This document shows, piece by piece, positions 22,208-22,245 of a stretch of DNA of 22,245 nt; within the stretch, counting starts at the first letter, position 1; each line of letters opens with the position of its first letter. A model generated the notes under the pieces. That model did not search any database. It saw nothing but the letters and a program-made list of their open reading frames with translations, and had not been told where the DNA came from. The DNA is taken from positions 1-22,245 of the forward strand of contig CAZSDZ010000045.1 in NCBI GenBank assembly GCA_964605795.1. The letters are read 5' to 3'. A program made the position numbers and the translations under genes. Origin of the DNA: JAFGOM01 sp964605795. GTDB lineage: Archaea; Halobacteriota; Methanomicrobia; Methanomicrobiales; Methanospirillaceae.

Positions 22208-22245
22208 TTAAAGAAAAGGGTACTTCCTCTCCAAAGACTTACCAA

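Overview
The window looks like chromosomal DNA of a methanogenic archaeon, most likely of the order Methanomicrobiales (Methanospirillum-like; this is inference). The evidence is an archaeal-type CoA pathway (pantoate kinase plus phosphopantothenate synthetase), an RFC clamp-loader small subunit, a fused formaldehyde-activating enzyme/hexulose-phosphate synthase, a tRNA-Trp with a bulge-helix-bulge intron carrying a box C/D guide RNA, archaeal TATA-like promoters, poly-T terminators, and abundant PAS/histidine-kinase and chemotaxis proteins. Nothing indicates a virus or a complete mobile element.

Layout. (1) 1-2397, minus: a receiver-GAF-PAS-PAS-HisKA_2-HATPase histidine kinase followed 2 bp later by the start of a separate response regulator that runs off the left edge. 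(2) 2651-3229, minus: an iron-sulfur flavoprotein. (3) 3504-8074, plus: a compact gene string coaBC, pantoate kinase, phosphopantothenate synthetase, an unusual RFC small-subunit paralogue and a class I methyltransferase; the last four are joined by ATGA or 14-bp overlaps. (4) 8139-9482, minus: a long AIR-synthase/SelD-like protein. (5) 9798-15995, plus: an exported cluster of two adjacent subtilases, one with a predicted Asp/Glu/Ser and one with an Asp/His/Ser triad, which share a C-terminal 'GWN' module; then a metallo-beta-lactamase-fold hydrolase and a secreted pentapeptide-repeat protein. (6) 16110-18170, minus: a soluble PAS-PAS-HAMP chemoreceptor. (7) 18460-19152, minus: a 50-residue small ORF directly upstream of a GNAT protein resembling TacT/AtaT toxins, a candidate toxin-antitoxin pair with a non-standard partner. 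(8) 19153-20508: a gene-poor stretch with a decayed glutaredoxin-like pseudogene, a cluster of GTAACA repeats and fragmentary ORFs. (9) 20509-21971, minus: fae-hps and the intron-containing tRNA-Trp. (10) 22064-22207, plus: a truncated N-terminal fragment of an AMP-binding acyl-CoA synthetase.

How the genes work together: region 3 carries the archaeal route from pantoate to 4'-phosphopantetheine, with an RFC-like ATPase and a methyltransferase translated from the same transcript. Region 5 looks like a cell-envelope protein-processing locus. The fae-hps product links formaldehyde, tetrahydromethanopterin and ribulose 5-phosphate supply. The most unusual items are the small ORF/GNAT pair, the RFC paralogue with altered Walker B and sensor 1 residues, the two module-sharing proteases with different triads, and the tRNA intron that doubles as a methylation guide.
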